NCBI GenBank assembly: GCA_017619975.1
Contig: JAFZRH010000037.1
Location: 1 to 64,000 of the forward strand
Origin: Lachnospiraceae bacterium
GTDB lineage: Bacteria; Bacillota; Clostridia; Lachnospirales; Lachnospiraceae
Length of the DNA: 64,000 nucleotides
Reading direction: 5' to 3'
The notes under the pieces are model-generated. The model was not told the origin of the DNA, did no database searches, and saw only the letters and a program-made list of their open reading frames with translations. Below are positions 36,610 through 44,882 of the stretch, piece by piece (the stretch's first letter is position 1; each line of letters starts with the position of its first letter). Position numbers and translations under genes: made by a program.

Positions 36610-36638
36610 TTGATTTTTCGGAAAAACCTTCTTACTAT
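36610..36638 (+). promoter_or_regulatory. possible promoter for the dehydrogenase pair
   Basis: TTGATT (36610-36615), 17 bp, TACTAT (36633-36638) in AT-rich DNA. This leaves a leader of about 190 nt containing a 7 bp hairpin at 36758-36776 (CGGCAGC/GCTGCCG). Other AT-rich hexamers nearby are possible. Confidence 0.4.
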
Positions 36639-36835
36639 ATTAATATAAGAAATTATACGGCACAAAAGCTTAATACTGTTCTGCGATAAAGAGAAAAAAC
36701 TTTATCGGGTGGAATCGTTTCGGAACGGTACCATAATATAAACATAAAACAAACGAACGGCAGCACCGCGCTGCCGGGATTCTGTGCGTAAAAAGCATAA
36801 TAACGCCGGTACAGGCGAAAGCAGGAGGAACAGTC

Positions 36836-37933
36836 ATGAAATCGTATCGAATCAGTCCGGAGGGTCTGGAAAAGCTCTGCGCGGCGGTCTTTGCCGCGGA
36901 CGGCATGGATCCCGAAAACGCTCAGAAAGTCGCGGCCAGCCTGGTCGAAGCCGACTTAAGAGGCGTATCTTCCCACGGAACCGTGCGCTTAAAATCCTAC
37001 GTGGAGCGTTCGCATAAAGAACACTGGACGCAGAACCCGCAGCTTTCCTTCACGCAGACGCTGCCGGCGGTAGCGCTTTTGGACGGCGACGCGGGCTTCG
37101 GCTCTCTGGTCGGCACCGCGGCCATGGAAAAAGCCATGGAGCTGGCGAAGATCTACGGCGTCGGCATCTGCGCGGTCAAAAACAGCTCGCATTTCGGCAT
37201 GGCGGCGTACTATCCGCTGCTGGCGGCCCGTCAGGACATGCTCGGCTTTGCCTGCACCAACGGCATGCCGAACCTGGCGCCTTTCGGCGGCCGGGAAGGC
37301 ATGCTGGGAACGAATCCCTTCAGCATCGCGCTGCCGGCTGAGGGAGAGGAGCCGCTGGTTTTGGACGTGGCCTGCAGCGTCACGGCCCGCGGAAACGTAT
37401 CAAACTACAAGCGCGAAGGAAAAGAGCTGCCGGAAGGCTGGTGCATGGACGCGGACGGCAATCCGACCCGGGATCCGGCCAAAGCTTTGAAGGGCACCAT
37501 GCTTCCCTTCGGCGGTCATAAAGGCTCCGGCCTGGCCGTCTTCGTGGACATGCTGAGCGGCATCTTGAGCGGCGCGGTCTACGGCATCCATCTGCGCGAC
37601 GGACAGAAGGAAGGCCACGAGGGCGGCCCCGGCGTGGGTCACTTCTTCCTGGCGGCCGATCTGAAAGCGTTCGGGGATCCGGAGGAGATCAAAAAGCGGA
37701 TCCGCACCGCGCTGGACGAGATCCGCGCCTCCAAGCCGGCGCCGGGCTTTACGAAGATCCTGATGCCGGGCGACCTGGAAGCCGGTAAATATCTGTACAA
37801 TAAAGAACACGGCATCCTGATGGGAGAGGGCTCCTGGAAGGAGATCTGCGAAACCTGCGAACAGTTCGGACTGGATCTGGATCCGCAGCAGTTCGTTTGG
37901 GAAGAAACAGAGGAGGATTTCTTAAAGAAATGA
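36836..37933 (+). CDS. Ldh2/MdhA-type NAD(P)-dependent 2-hydroxyacid dehydrogenase
   Basis: A 365-residue enzyme of the malate/L-sulfolactate/ureidoglycolate dehydrogenase family (not the Rossmann-fold LDH). Recognised by VSSHGTVRL near residue 42, NSSHFGMAAYY (active-site histidine, about 118-128), TNGMPNLAPFGG and FGGHKGSGLAVFVDMLSG. These enzymes reversibly oxidise 2-hydroxyacids such as malate. Beside citrate-lyase genes a malate/oxaloacetate role is attractive but not proved. GCAGGAGGAAC precedes the ATG; the stop overlaps the next start (ATGA). Confidence 0.88.
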   Translation: MKSYRISPEGLEKLCAAVFAADGMDPENAQKVAASLVEADLRGVSSHGTVRLKSYVERSHKEHWTQNPQLSFTQTLPAVALLDGDAGFGSLVGTAAMEKAMELAKIYGVGICAVKNSSHFGMAAYYPLLAARQDMLGFACTNGMPNLAPFGGREGMLGTNPFSIALPAEGEEPLVLDVACSVTARGNVSNYKREGKELPEGWCMDADGNPTRDPAKALKGTMLPFGGHKGSGLAVFVDMLSGILSGAVYGIHLRDGQKEGHEGGPGVGHFFLAADLKAFGDPEEIKKRIRTALDEIRASKPAPGFTKILMPGDLEAGKYLYNKEHGILMGEGSWKEICETCEQFGLDLDPQQFVWEETEEDFLKK

Positions 37934-38796
37934 AACTGGGATATATCGGATACGGAGAAGCCGCTTATGCGATGAGCTGCGGCATTGCGGAATTAAAGCT
38001 CCCGGACCTGGTGCAGATGGCCTGCTCCCGCACGTTTTCCTACAAGGGCAAGCCGGAAGAGGCCGGCGTGATCCGCTGCGCTTCCTATGAAGAAATGGCG
38101 TCGCTCTGCGATACGATCTTTGCCATGACGCCGAATACGGCTGCCGTGCCGACGGCGGCGGCGATGGCCCCCTTCTTAAAGCCGGGCCAGCTGTATGTGG
38201 ATCTCTCCTCCGCCGCGCCGAAGCTGATGCAGGAGGCGGCCGAGATCATAGAGAAAAGCGGCGCGATGTTCGCCGACGGCGCCATGTTGGACGGTCTGCC
38301 CAAGTTCCGGAATAAAGTAAAGATCGTGGTCAGCGGCACCGGCGCGGATGAATTCCTCGCCCGCACAAAGGATTTCCTGCCGAATACGGAAAAGGTGGGC
38401 GAAAAGCCCGGCGAGGCCAGCGCCATCAAGATGCTGCGCTCGCTCTACACCAAGGCGCATCTGGCCATCGCTTTCGACATGATCGAGGGGGCGGCCGCCT
38501 ACGGCGTGGAAGATTACGTCATGAACAGCCTGGCCGAGACCATGGACGGCAAGGATTTCATCAGCGGCATGAACGGCCGCATCAGCGGCGGCATCATTCA
38601 TGCCACACGCCGGGCGGACGAGCTGGAAATGGCGGCCGGGATGCTCTCGGACGCCGGTCTGGATCCGTCTCTGACGCTGGCTGCCGCGGAAAAACTGCGG
38701 GATATCGGCCGGCTGGATTTAAAGAACAAAATAACGGGAGACCGCCCCAAGACCTGGAAAGGCGCCCTCGAATGGATCAAAAAGGTCCGCCCCTGA
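37930..38796 (+). CDS. 3-hydroxyisobutyrate-dehydrogenase-like oxidoreductase (DUF1932 type)
   Basis: A 288-residue beta-hydroxyacid dehydrogenase. The dinucleotide motif GYIGYGEAAYA is at the very start, so the ATG at 37930, overlapping the upstream stop, is right. The middle has the substrate segment VDLSSAAP and the catalytic lysine in EASAIKMLRSLYTKA. The C-terminal helical domain resembles DUF1932, found in enzymes acting on branched or bulky hydroxyacids. It is translationally coupled to the Ldh2-type gene, so the two may act on successive hydroxyacid intermediates. Confidence 0.8.
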   Translation: MKLGYIGYGEAAYAMSCGIAELKLPDLVQMACSRTFSYKGKPEEAGVIRCASYEEMASLCDTIFAMTPNTAAVPTAAAMAPFLKPGQLYVDLSSAAPKLMQEAAEIIEKSGAMFADGAMLDGLPKFRNKVKIVVSGTGADEFLARTKDFLPNTEKVGEKPGEASAIKMLRSLYTKAHLAIAFDMIEGAAAYGVEDYVMNSLAETMDGKDFISGMNGRISGGIIHATRRADELEMAAGMLSDAGLDPSLTLAAAEKLRDIGRLDLKNKITGDRPKTWKGALEWIKKVRP

Positions 38797-38807
38797 GGGC
38801 GGACCTT
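38779..38807 (-). terminator. terminator of the lysR gene (shared hairpin)
   Basis: AAGGTCCGCCC (38782-38792) and GGGCGGACCTT (38797-38807) make an 11 bp stem; read on the minus strand it is followed by TTTTTGA. The stop codon of the convergent dehydrogenase is in the loop, so one hairpin serves the end of both genes. Confidence 0.75.
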
Positions 38808-38824
38808 AGAAGAACCGGCTGCGT

Positions 38825-39709
38825 TTATTCTTCGGTCACGTGGAAATAGTCTTTGGCATATTCCAGGAAGGCCTCGCCTTCGGGCGAAAGCTTGCGGTCC
38901 TTGTCCCAGAAGATGCGGTGCGTCTGACGGAAGAAGGGGAACGCGATGGGGATGAAGCAAAGATCCGTATCCTCCCCGTGCGCGCTGACAACGGTGCTGA
39001 ACGAGATCCCCTGGCCGTTTAAGACCATGCGCCGCCGCACCATGTAGGAATACTCGTAAACGTTCGTGGCCGGAATGCCTGCCATGGAAAGCAGCGTCCG
39101 GGCCATCTCGTTTAAGGACGTGTCGGCAACGTTTAAGAGGAAGGTCTCGTTTTTCAGATCGCGCAGATCCACATGGGGCAGCTGGGCCAGCGGGCTCGAC
39201 GGCGCGACCATCAGAAGCGGCTTGTCGCCGACGACCAGCGGGATCGAATCGAAGCGGCTGCTTTTTACGGTGCGCTCCTCGGTAAAGAGGAAGTTGTAGC
39301 GCGGGAAGAGATTGGTCTTCGGCACCTGTGAAAGCTTTAAGGTCGTGTTGGACAGCGTAATGTGCGGATAATCCTGCGAGAAAGCGGAGAGCAGGTTGAT
39401 CCAGGGATGCGAGAGCGTCATGGCCAGACGGATGTGCGGCTCTTTTTCATGCATGGACTGCTCGAGCTCCAGCTTGGCGTTGTCGACGCTGTTTAAGATC
39501 TGGTTTGCATAACGCAGGAATATTTCTCCCTGCGCGTTCAGGGAAATACTGTTGTTGGTGCGGACAAAAAGCTTCATCCCCAGCTCTTTTTCGAGGCGGG
39601 AGATGGAAGCACTTAATGCGGGAGGCGTGATATACAGCGCTTCTGCGGCGGTCACGATCTTGCCGTATTCCGCGACGGTCTTGAAATAAGTCAGCTGCAA
39701 AAATTCCAT
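38825..39709 (-). CDS. LysR-family transcription regulator
   Basis: A 294-residue LTTR. The N-terminal winged helix (residues about 4-60) has the family pattern FLQLTYFKTVAEYGKIVTAA and ALSASISRLEKELGMKLFVR. The C-terminal effector domain is of normal length and probably binds a small acid. I placed the start at 39709, where AAAGGA lies 6 bp upstream; a longer frame begins at 39742 but adds 11 unconserved residues. The gene is divergent from the TRAP transporter operon and has a matching dyad over each of the two promoters, so it is likely both autoregulated and the regulator of that operon. Confidence 0.9.
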   Translation of the reverse strand: MEFLQLTYFKTVAEYGKIVTAAEALYITPPALSASISRLEKELGMKLFVRTNNSISLNAQGEIFLRYANQILNSVDNAKLELEQSMHEKEPHIRLAMTLSHPWINLLSAFSQDYPHITLSNTTLKLSQVPKTNLFPRYNFLFTEERTVKSSRFDSIPLVVGDKPLLMVAPSSPLAQLPHVDLRDLKNETFLLNVADTSLNEMARTLLSMAGIPATNVYEYSYMVRRRMVLNGQGISFSTVVSAHGEDTDLCFIPIAFPFFRQTHRIFWDKDRKLSPEGEAFLEYAKDYFHVTEE

Positions 39710-39748
39710 GGAAGGTCCTTTCCTGTCATCCGAAGATGGCATGCGCCT

Positions 39749-39777
39749 ATTATAACGCGAACTTGAGTAATATGCAA
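39749..39777 (-). promoter_or_regulatory. lysR promoter
   Basis: On the minus strand TTGCAT (39772-39777), 17 bp, perfect TATAAT (39749-39754). Its -35 lies inside the dyad at 39764-39785, as expected for self-repression. Confidence 0.7.
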
Positions 39778-39785
39778 GTTACTCA
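39764..39785. promoter_or_regulatory. LysR-type operator 1
   Basis: TGAGTAA-N8-TTACTCA, a perfect 7 bp dyad with GG following. It overlaps AACTT-N11-AAGTT, also LysR-like. It covers the -35 of the lysR promoter. Confidence 0.65.
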
Positions 39786-39965
39786 GGAAAAATAAAATAT
39801 CTTTTTCTTTTCCTAAATACGGTTTTTGTGATCGGACAGATACAAAACCGCTTTTTTTGTTTCACTTTTTCTCCCGAGAGACAAAAAGTTAACAATCTTT
39901 TGTGAAAAGGCGCCAATTCTTTCATATCGATCAATGTTTTTTGACTTGAGGAACGATTTTACGGC

Positions 39966-39991
39966 CCTGAGTAATATTCTCGTTAATCAGG
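39966..39991. promoter_or_regulatory. LysR-type operator 2
   Basis: CCTGAGTAA-N8-TTAATCAGG, arms matching at 8 of 9 positions, with the same half-site and spacing as operator 1 (204 bp between centres). Its centre is about 65 bp upstream of the start point predicted from the promoter at 40008-40036, the usual place of a LysR recognition site. Confidence 0.65.
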
Positions 39992-40007
39992 TTAATATAA
40001 ATGCAAA

Positions 40008-40036
40008 TTGAAAAAAAAAAAAAAACCAGCTATTAT
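40008..40036 (+). promoter_or_regulatory. TRAP operon promoter with poly-A spacer
   Basis: TTGAAA (40008-40013), 17 bp, TATTAT (40031-40036). The spacer is twelve A followed by CCAGC. A run of 15 A (40011-40025) thus includes the end of the -35 and most of the spacer, so loss or gain of an A would change promoter spacing. Confidence 0.65.
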
Positions 40037-40124
40037 AAGAGCCAAGAAGAGCCTCGGTGCACAATGCCAACGTTAATGTGTGAAGAAACAGGGCATCCTA
40101 GTGCCGTAAAAAGAAGGAGTTTCT

Positions 40125-40667
40125 ATGGGCACCGTACATCTGGAGTGTGATGTTGGCGTACAGGAATACCGGCAGGCTTCCTATTACGCCTTGTTTTCCC
40201 GTAAGAAACCGGGGTTTCTGCTCTGTGCTGTGATTCTGGCGCTGACTGTCCTGTACGGTCTTCTGATCATACTGGGGCTGCTGCCGTTTAAAGCGGTCGC
40301 TTTCTTTATCGCCGGCGCGGAGCTGCTGTGGCTGCTTCTGCAGTTCGCCTCTGCCGAGCGCCGCATCTTTCAATATATAAAGTCGGAAGAATCCATGATC
40401 GGCGTTCCCTTCCGGGCCGATCTGGATGCGCAGACGTTCCATATCGAGATACCGGCCAAAGACCTGAAAGGCGAAGTCGCCTACAAGGACCTGTATCTGG
40501 CGACAGAGCTGAGTTCTCTGTTCATGATCAGTGTGAATGAAAGCGAGATGTTTATCCTGCCGACGCGCTGTTTTACGGATGAACAGCGGACGTGGTTCCG
40601 ACATACGCTTGCGCGGCAGATGCAGGACGGGTTCATATCTCGTTACGATTATTTCAGAAAGGGGTAA
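40125..40667 (+). CDS. small membrane protein, YcxB-like
   Basis: A 180-residue protein with two adjacent membrane helices (about residues 30-52 and 56-75) and a C-terminal soluble domain whose pattern (DLYLATELSSLFMISVNESEMFILPTRCF) resembles YcxB-type proteins, a group without known function. It is the first gene of the LysR-controlled operon and ends 5 bp before the TRAP permease. It could be a helper or sensor for the transporter, but that is a guess from position only. Confidence 0.65.
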   Translation: MGTVHLECDVGVQEYRQASYYALFSRKKPGFLLCAVILALTVLYGLLIILGLLPFKAVAFFIAGAELLWLLLQFASAERRIFQYIKSEESMIGVPFRADLDAQTFHIEIPAKDLKGEVAYKDLYLATELSSLFMISVNESEMFILPTRCFTDEQRTWFRHTLARQMQDGFISRYDYFRKG

Positions 40668-40672
40668 AAGGG

Positions 40673-42577
40673 ATGGAGAAAACAGAAGAAAGAAAAGAAC
40701 AAGGCGCATTCCTGAAAATATGCTTCTGGATCGTGACGGTCGTTGCCGTGGCAATTTCCTTGTTTCACATCTATACAGCCGGCTTCGGAACCCTGACAGC
40801 CATGAAGCAGCGTTCGCTTCATCTGTCGGCTATGCTGCTGATCGCCATGCTGGCGCCGATGGCAAAGCAGAAGCTGACCAAACCGATCCACTACATCTTC
40901 CGGGGGATCGATCTGGTGATCGCCGTCGTGGGACCGCTCAGCGCTCTGTACATCATTTACATTTATGACGCGCTGATCGACAGGACCGGACGGCTGTATC
41001 AGATCGATATCATCATCGGGATCGTGCTGATCGTCTCCGTCCTGTGGTCAACGTACCGCAAGACCGGCCTGCCGCTGACGATCGTGGCGCTGGTGGCGCT
41101 GGCGTACACCTGCCTGGGGCAGCATCTGCCCGGCGCGATTGGACACAAGGCCTATTCGGCAGCCCGTATCGTTACGATCATGGTCTACTCCACGGACGGC
41201 ATCTTAGGCGCTCCGCTGGGAGCCGCTGCGACCTACGTCGTTCTGTTTATCATGCTGACGACCTTCCTGGAAAGAACCGGCGCGGGCGGCTTCTTTATCA
41301 ACTGCGCGCTGGCCCTCACGGGACGGCGGCGCGGCGGCCCCGCCAAGTCGGCTGTCGTGGCGAGCGCGATGTTCGGCTCCATCTCCGGCAGCGCGATCGC
41401 GAACGTTGTAGGCACGGGTACCTTTACCATCCCGCTCATGAAGAAGACCGGCATCAAGAGCGAATTCTCCGCGGCCGTGGAAGCCGTGGCTTCGACCGGC
41501 GGTCAGTTCATGCCGCCCGTCATGGGCTCCAGTGCCTTCATCATGGCGGAAACTACGGGCATTCCATATATCGATATCGTGAAGGCGGCCTTCGTTCCGG
41601 CAATTCTGTATTACCTCTGCCTCTTCTTCGTCATTGACGCCTACAGCGCCAAAAACGGATTAAAAGGCCTTCCCAAAGAGGATATGCCGGACATTAAGAA
41701 AGAATTTAAGCTGAACGGTCATATGATCATTCCGCTGCTGCTGATCTTTGTCTTCCTGATCATGGGCTTTACCCCTTTAAAAGCCGGTTTCTACTGCCTG
41801 CTGGCTACGTTCCTGATCGGCTTCATCCGGAAAAATACGCGCCTGAACCTGAGCCGGACCGTTGAGGCCTTAACCGCTTCGATCCGCTCCACTTCGGGCG
41901 TCGCCTGTCCCTGTGCCTGCGCCGGCATCATCGTCGGCTGCATGATGCTGACGGGCCTCGGTTCAAAACTGTCCAGCCTTGTGCTGAGCGTCGCCCACAA
42001 CAGCCTGTTCCTGACGCTGCTCCTGACCATGCTCTGTGCCATCATCCTGGGCATGGGCATGCCGACGGTGGCTTCCTACCTGATCCTTTCGGTCATGGTC
42101 GTGCCCACCCTGCTGACCCTGGGTGTGCCGAAGCTGGTCGCGCACCTCTTTGTGTTCTACTTCGGCATCACCTCCGCCATCACGCCGCCTGTCGCCCTGG
42201 CTGCCTATGCCGGTGCCGGCATCGCCAATGCCAATGCCATGAAGACGGGGTATACCGCCTTCCGCCTCGGCATTACGGGCTTCGTGGTCCCGTACATGTT
42301 CGTATACGGCCAGGAACTGGTAATGATCGGCACGCCGCTGAATATTATTCTCTCGATCGTCAGCGCGGTGATTGGCGTGTTCCTGATGGCCTGCGGCGTG
42401 GAAGGCTATGCCGTCAAATACAAGGTTCCGGCACTGATGCGGCTGCCGTTCTTCGCGGCTGCGCTGCTGATGATGATCCCCGGATGGCAGACCGACCTGA
42501 TCGGTGTGGCGGTCGGCGCGGCAGCCTTCTTCGGCTGCAAGCTGCTGTCCGATCGGAAACAGGCCGCGGCGGCATAA
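40673..42577 (+). CDS. TRAP transporter fused permease (DctQM, TAXI type)
   Basis: A 634-residue membrane protein joining the small (4-helix) and large (12-helix) TRAP subunits in one chain, as is usual with TAXI-type receptors. The large domain shows repeated blocks such as MFGSISGSAIANVVGTGTFTIP, VEAVASTGGQFMPPVMGSSAF and GMGMPTVASYLIL. It imports organic acids or related compounds using an ion gradient. The start at 40673 follows AAGGGGTAAAAGG; longer in-frame starts lie inside the upstream gene. The receptor is encoded next. Confidence 0.92.
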   Translation: MEKTEERKEQGAFLKICFWIVTVVAVAISLFHIYTAGFGTLTAMKQRSLHLSAMLLIAMLAPMAKQKLTKPIHYIFRGIDLVIAVVGPLSALYIIYIYDALIDRTGRLYQIDIIIGIVLIVSVLWSTYRKTGLPLTIVALVALAYTCLGQHLPGAIGHKAYSAARIVTIMVYSTDGILGAPLGAAATYVVLFIMLTTFLERTGAGGFFINCALALTGRRRGGPAKSAVVASAMFGSISGSAIANVVGTGTFTIPLMKKTGIKSEFSAAVEAVASTGGQFMPPVMGSSAFIMAETTGIPYIDIVKAAFVPAILYYLCLFFVIDAYSAKNGLKGLPKEDMPDIKKEFKLNGHMIIPLLLIFVFLIMGFTPLKAGFYCLLATFLIGFIRKNTRLNLSRTVEALTASIRSTSGVACPCACAGIIVGCMMLTGLGSKLSSLVLSVAHNSLFLTLLLTMLCAIILGMGMPTVASYLILSVMVVPTLLTLGVPKLVAHLFVFYFGITSAITPPVALAAYAGAGIANANAMKTGYTAFRLGITGFVVPYMFVYGQELVMIGTPLNIILSIVSAVIGVFLMACGVEGYAVKYKVPALMRLPFFAAALLMMIPGWQTDLIGVAVGAAAFFGCKLLSDRKQAAAA

Positions 42578-42633
42578 CAGTGAATCTTTAGCGAGCAATC
42601 GCTGCGAAAAAAATATAAAAAGGAGAAGAAGTT

Positions 42634-43665
42634 ATGAAAACCAAGAAAACCAGAAGCATCGTCTCGCTGCTGCTGTGTGTCGTGATGGTCCTGGGACTGT
42701 GCGCCTGCGGCAATGACACAAAGACGACCACAGAGGCTCCGAACAACGGCTCCCAGAGTGCGGGCACGACGGCGGCCCCTGCTCCGGCCAAGAAGACCAG
42801 AGTCTCCCTGGGCACCGCAGGTTCCTCCGGCGCGTACTTCATCATCGGCTCCGCGCTGGCCAACATCATTAACGAGAAGTCGAATGTGGTTGAGATGACG
42901 GCTGAGGTCACGGACGGTTCCGCCCAGAACCTGACCTTCCTTTCCCAGGGCGACATTCAGTTCGGTATGTGCAGTATTTCGACGCTGTACGAGGCTTACC
43001 ATGGAACCGGCAAGTACAAGGATAAGGCGATCAACCTCATGGCGATCGGCAACCTGCATCCCAGCGTATTCCAGGTCGTCGTTCTGAAGGATGCGAACAT
43101 CAAGACGATCAAGGATATGGTCGGCAAGAAGATCGTTATCGGCGCCCCCGGCTCCGGCACCCGTCTGAACGTGAACTCCATCCTGCAGTGCTGCGGCATC
43201 TCCGACAGTGACATTAACGCGTTCGACCTTTCCATCGGTGAATCCGTCTCCGCCATGAAGGACCGCAACATCGACGGCGCCTTCATCCAGAACGCGGTTC
43301 CCACGGCTTCCCTGATCGAGCTGGCCAACGACACCCCGATCGATCTGATCTCGTTCACCGATGAAGAGATCAAGGCGATTCTGGCTGCAAACCCGCTGTG
43401 GGCAGAAGCCACGATTCCGTCTTCCGTGTACAAAACATCTGGCGATATCCATACCGTCGGCATCAACAACGTCATGTTCTGCTCGCCGGATGTGAGCGAA
43501 GAAGTTGCTTACGAAGTCACGAAGATGATCTATGAAAATCTGGAAGCGCTGACGCTGGCCCACGACTCCATGTCCCTGGTATCGCTTCAGATGGCCCCGA
43601 TCGACAGTGTTCCCATGCACCCCGGTGCCATCAAGTTCTACAAGGAAAAAGGTCTGATCCAGTAA
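42634..43665 (+). CDS. TAXI-family TRAP solute receptor lipoprotein
   Basis: A 343-residue extracellular receptor with a signal helix and lipobox LCAC (C25), then a Thr/Ser/Asn-rich linker. TAXI-family blocks are VSLGTAGSSGAYFIIGSALA, FLSQGDIQFGM and GKKIVIGAPGSGTRLNV. It delivers substrate to the fused permease. Studied members of this family bind glutamate, alpha-ketoglutarate or other dicarboxylates, which fits the organic acid genes around it. AAAAAGGAGAAG precedes the ATG. Confidence 0.9.
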   Translation: MKTKKTRSIVSLLLCVVMVLGLCACGNDTKTTTEAPNNGSQSAGTTAAPAPAKKTRVSLGTAGSSGAYFIIGSALANIINEKSNVVEMTAEVTDGSAQNLTFLSQGDIQFGMCSISTLYEAYHGTGKYKDKAINLMAIGNLHPSVFQVVVLKDANIKTIKDMVGKKIVIGAPGSGTRLNVNSILQCCGISDSDINAFDLSIGESVSAMKDRNIDGAFIQNAVPTASLIELANDTPIDLISFTDEEIKAILAANPLWAEATIPSSVYKTSGDIHTVGINNVMFCSPDVSEEVAYEVTKMIYENLEALTLAHDSMSLVSLQMAPIDSVPMHPGAIKFYKEKGLIQ

Positions 43666-43715
43666 ACAGAAAGCTGTGTGAGCACTGCTGATATCCGCGG
43701 TGGGAAGGAGTACGT

Positions 43716-44576
43716 ATGAGTGACATTTCGGAATTGCTGAAGGGCGTATATGACTTGCATGTTCATACGGCTCCTTCCGCTCATGCCCGTTATCTGGATG
43801 ACGTTGAACTGCTGCTGCTGATGGATCAGGCCGGAATGGGAGGCGCGACCATTAAGTCCCATTATGAATGCACCGCGTCCCGCGCGATGATCGCCAACAA
43901 GTATTTTCATACGAAGGCTAAACTTTACGGATGCCTTTCCCTGAACCAGACGGTCGGGGGATGGAATCCGAGCGCGGTGGATTTTGCCCTGCAGATGGGA
44001 ACGAAAAACATCTTTGCGCCGACCAATCATGCCAAAAGCTTCATGGAACGGAGCAAAAGCGATGAAGCGAGGTATAAAATCCGGTGCCGGGAGCCTTTGA
44101 CACTGCTGGACGAAAATGGCGCGATCCGGCCGGAAGTTTTTGAGATCCTGGATCTGGTCCGGCTGTATGACGCGATCCTCCAGACCGGTCATTTAAGTGA
44201 AACGGAGGGAGCTCTTCTGGCGAAAGAGGCGCTGTCCCGTCACATCCGGACCGTCATCACGCATCCGGACAGTCCGTCCACCCGTTATCCGATGGAACTG
44301 CAGCTGGAACTGGCAAAAGCCGGCGCCATGATCGACATCAGTTATCGAAGCGTTCAGATGAATCGGATCGGGATAGAAGAGCTGGTCAGCCATGTTCATG
44401 CCCTCTCGCCGGAGCGATGCATCGTGACGACGGACCTCGGACAAAAGAGTGTCGGTTTTTCTCCCGTCGAGGGGTACGGCAAAATGATCGAGCTGCTGCT
44501 GCAGAACGGAATAAATGAAAAAGAGATCCGCATCATGACGGCGGAAAATCCGGGGCAGCTGCTGGGCGTCAGTTAA
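43716..44576 (+). CDS. DUF6282-like metal-dependent hydrolase
   Basis: A 286-residue protein opening with the PHP/amidohydrolase-type metal block YDLHVHTAPS (about residues 13-22), followed by KSHYECTASRA (a likely metal histidine), FAPTNHAKSF, VITHPDSPSTRYP and, near the end, TTDLGQ. The order fits a TIM-barrel amidohydrolase and resembles DUF6282 proteins, whose reactions are not known to me. It is the last gene of the TRAP operon, so it probably acts on the imported compound. GGGAAGGAG gives a strong ribosome site. Confidence 0.7.
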   Translation: MSDISELLKGVYDLHVHTAPSAHARYLDDVELLLLMDQAGMGGATIKSHYECTASRAMIANKYFHTKAKLYGCLSLNQTVGGWNPSAVDFALQMGTKNIFAPTNHAKSFMERSKSDEARYKIRCREPLTLLDENGAIRPEVFEILDLVRLYDAILQTGHLSETEGALLAKEALSRHIRTVITHPDSPSTRYPMELQLELAKAGAMIDISYRSVQMNRIGIEELVSHVHALSPERCIVTTDLGQKSVGFSPVEGYGKMIELLLQNGINEKEIRIMTAENPGQLLGVS

Positions 44577-44650
44577 GAACGGTGTTATTCCAGCCCGAAA
44601 GACGAAGATCACGCAGGAAAGCGTCAGAGAACGCGGGAATCTTCTGAAAA

Positions 44651-44692
44651 GGGGCTCGGCTTGTGAGAAAAGGCCAAGCCGGGCCTCTTTTT
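44651..44692 (+). terminator. terminator of the TRAP operon
   Basis: GGCTCGGCTTG (44653-44663) and CAAGCCGGGCC (44675-44685) form an 11 bp stem with one G-U pair, followed by TCTTTTT. Confidence 0.8.
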
Positions 44693-44786
44693 GAAAGCTT
44701 TGACGGGATCCCCGGGTAAAGCCGCAAGCGAAAAAAACCGAAGTTCAGCATAATACAAAAGTTATCCATATGTAGATGTTTAGCAA

Positions 44787-44814
44787 TGGAAAAACTGCAG
44801 CGGGTGAGTATAAT
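44787..44814 (+). promoter_or_regulatory. promoter of the citDEF operon
   Basis: TGGAAA (44787-44792), 16 bp, perfect TATAAT (44809-44814), about 70 bp before citD. No copy of the LysR-type dyad was seen nearby. Confidence 0.55.
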
Positions 44815-44882
44815 ATACAGTAAGATATCAGGCTCGGAACAAATCATATATCTTATTATGCATCAAGAAGGGAGGGATGGCT

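Larger units (their letters stand above)
39710..40124. other. AT-rich divergent regulatory region
   Basis: 415 bp, markedly AT-rich compared with the rest. It holds the lysR promoter, two LysR-type dyads, the TRAP operon promoter with its A15 tract, and an imperfect hairpin (ACTTTTT 39864-39870 with AAAAAGT 39883-39889). No credible gene was seen here. Confidence 0.8.
44577..44882 (+). other. intergenic region before citD
   Basis: 306 bp with the terminator of the TRAP operon and the citD promoter. No further gene was seen. Confidence 0.7.

Noticed and set aside
40064..40150. 29-codon frame that could be a leader peptide before the YcxB-like gene
   Set aside because: No ribosome site precedes it, it overlaps the start of the real gene in another frame, and its codons show no attenuation-type run.
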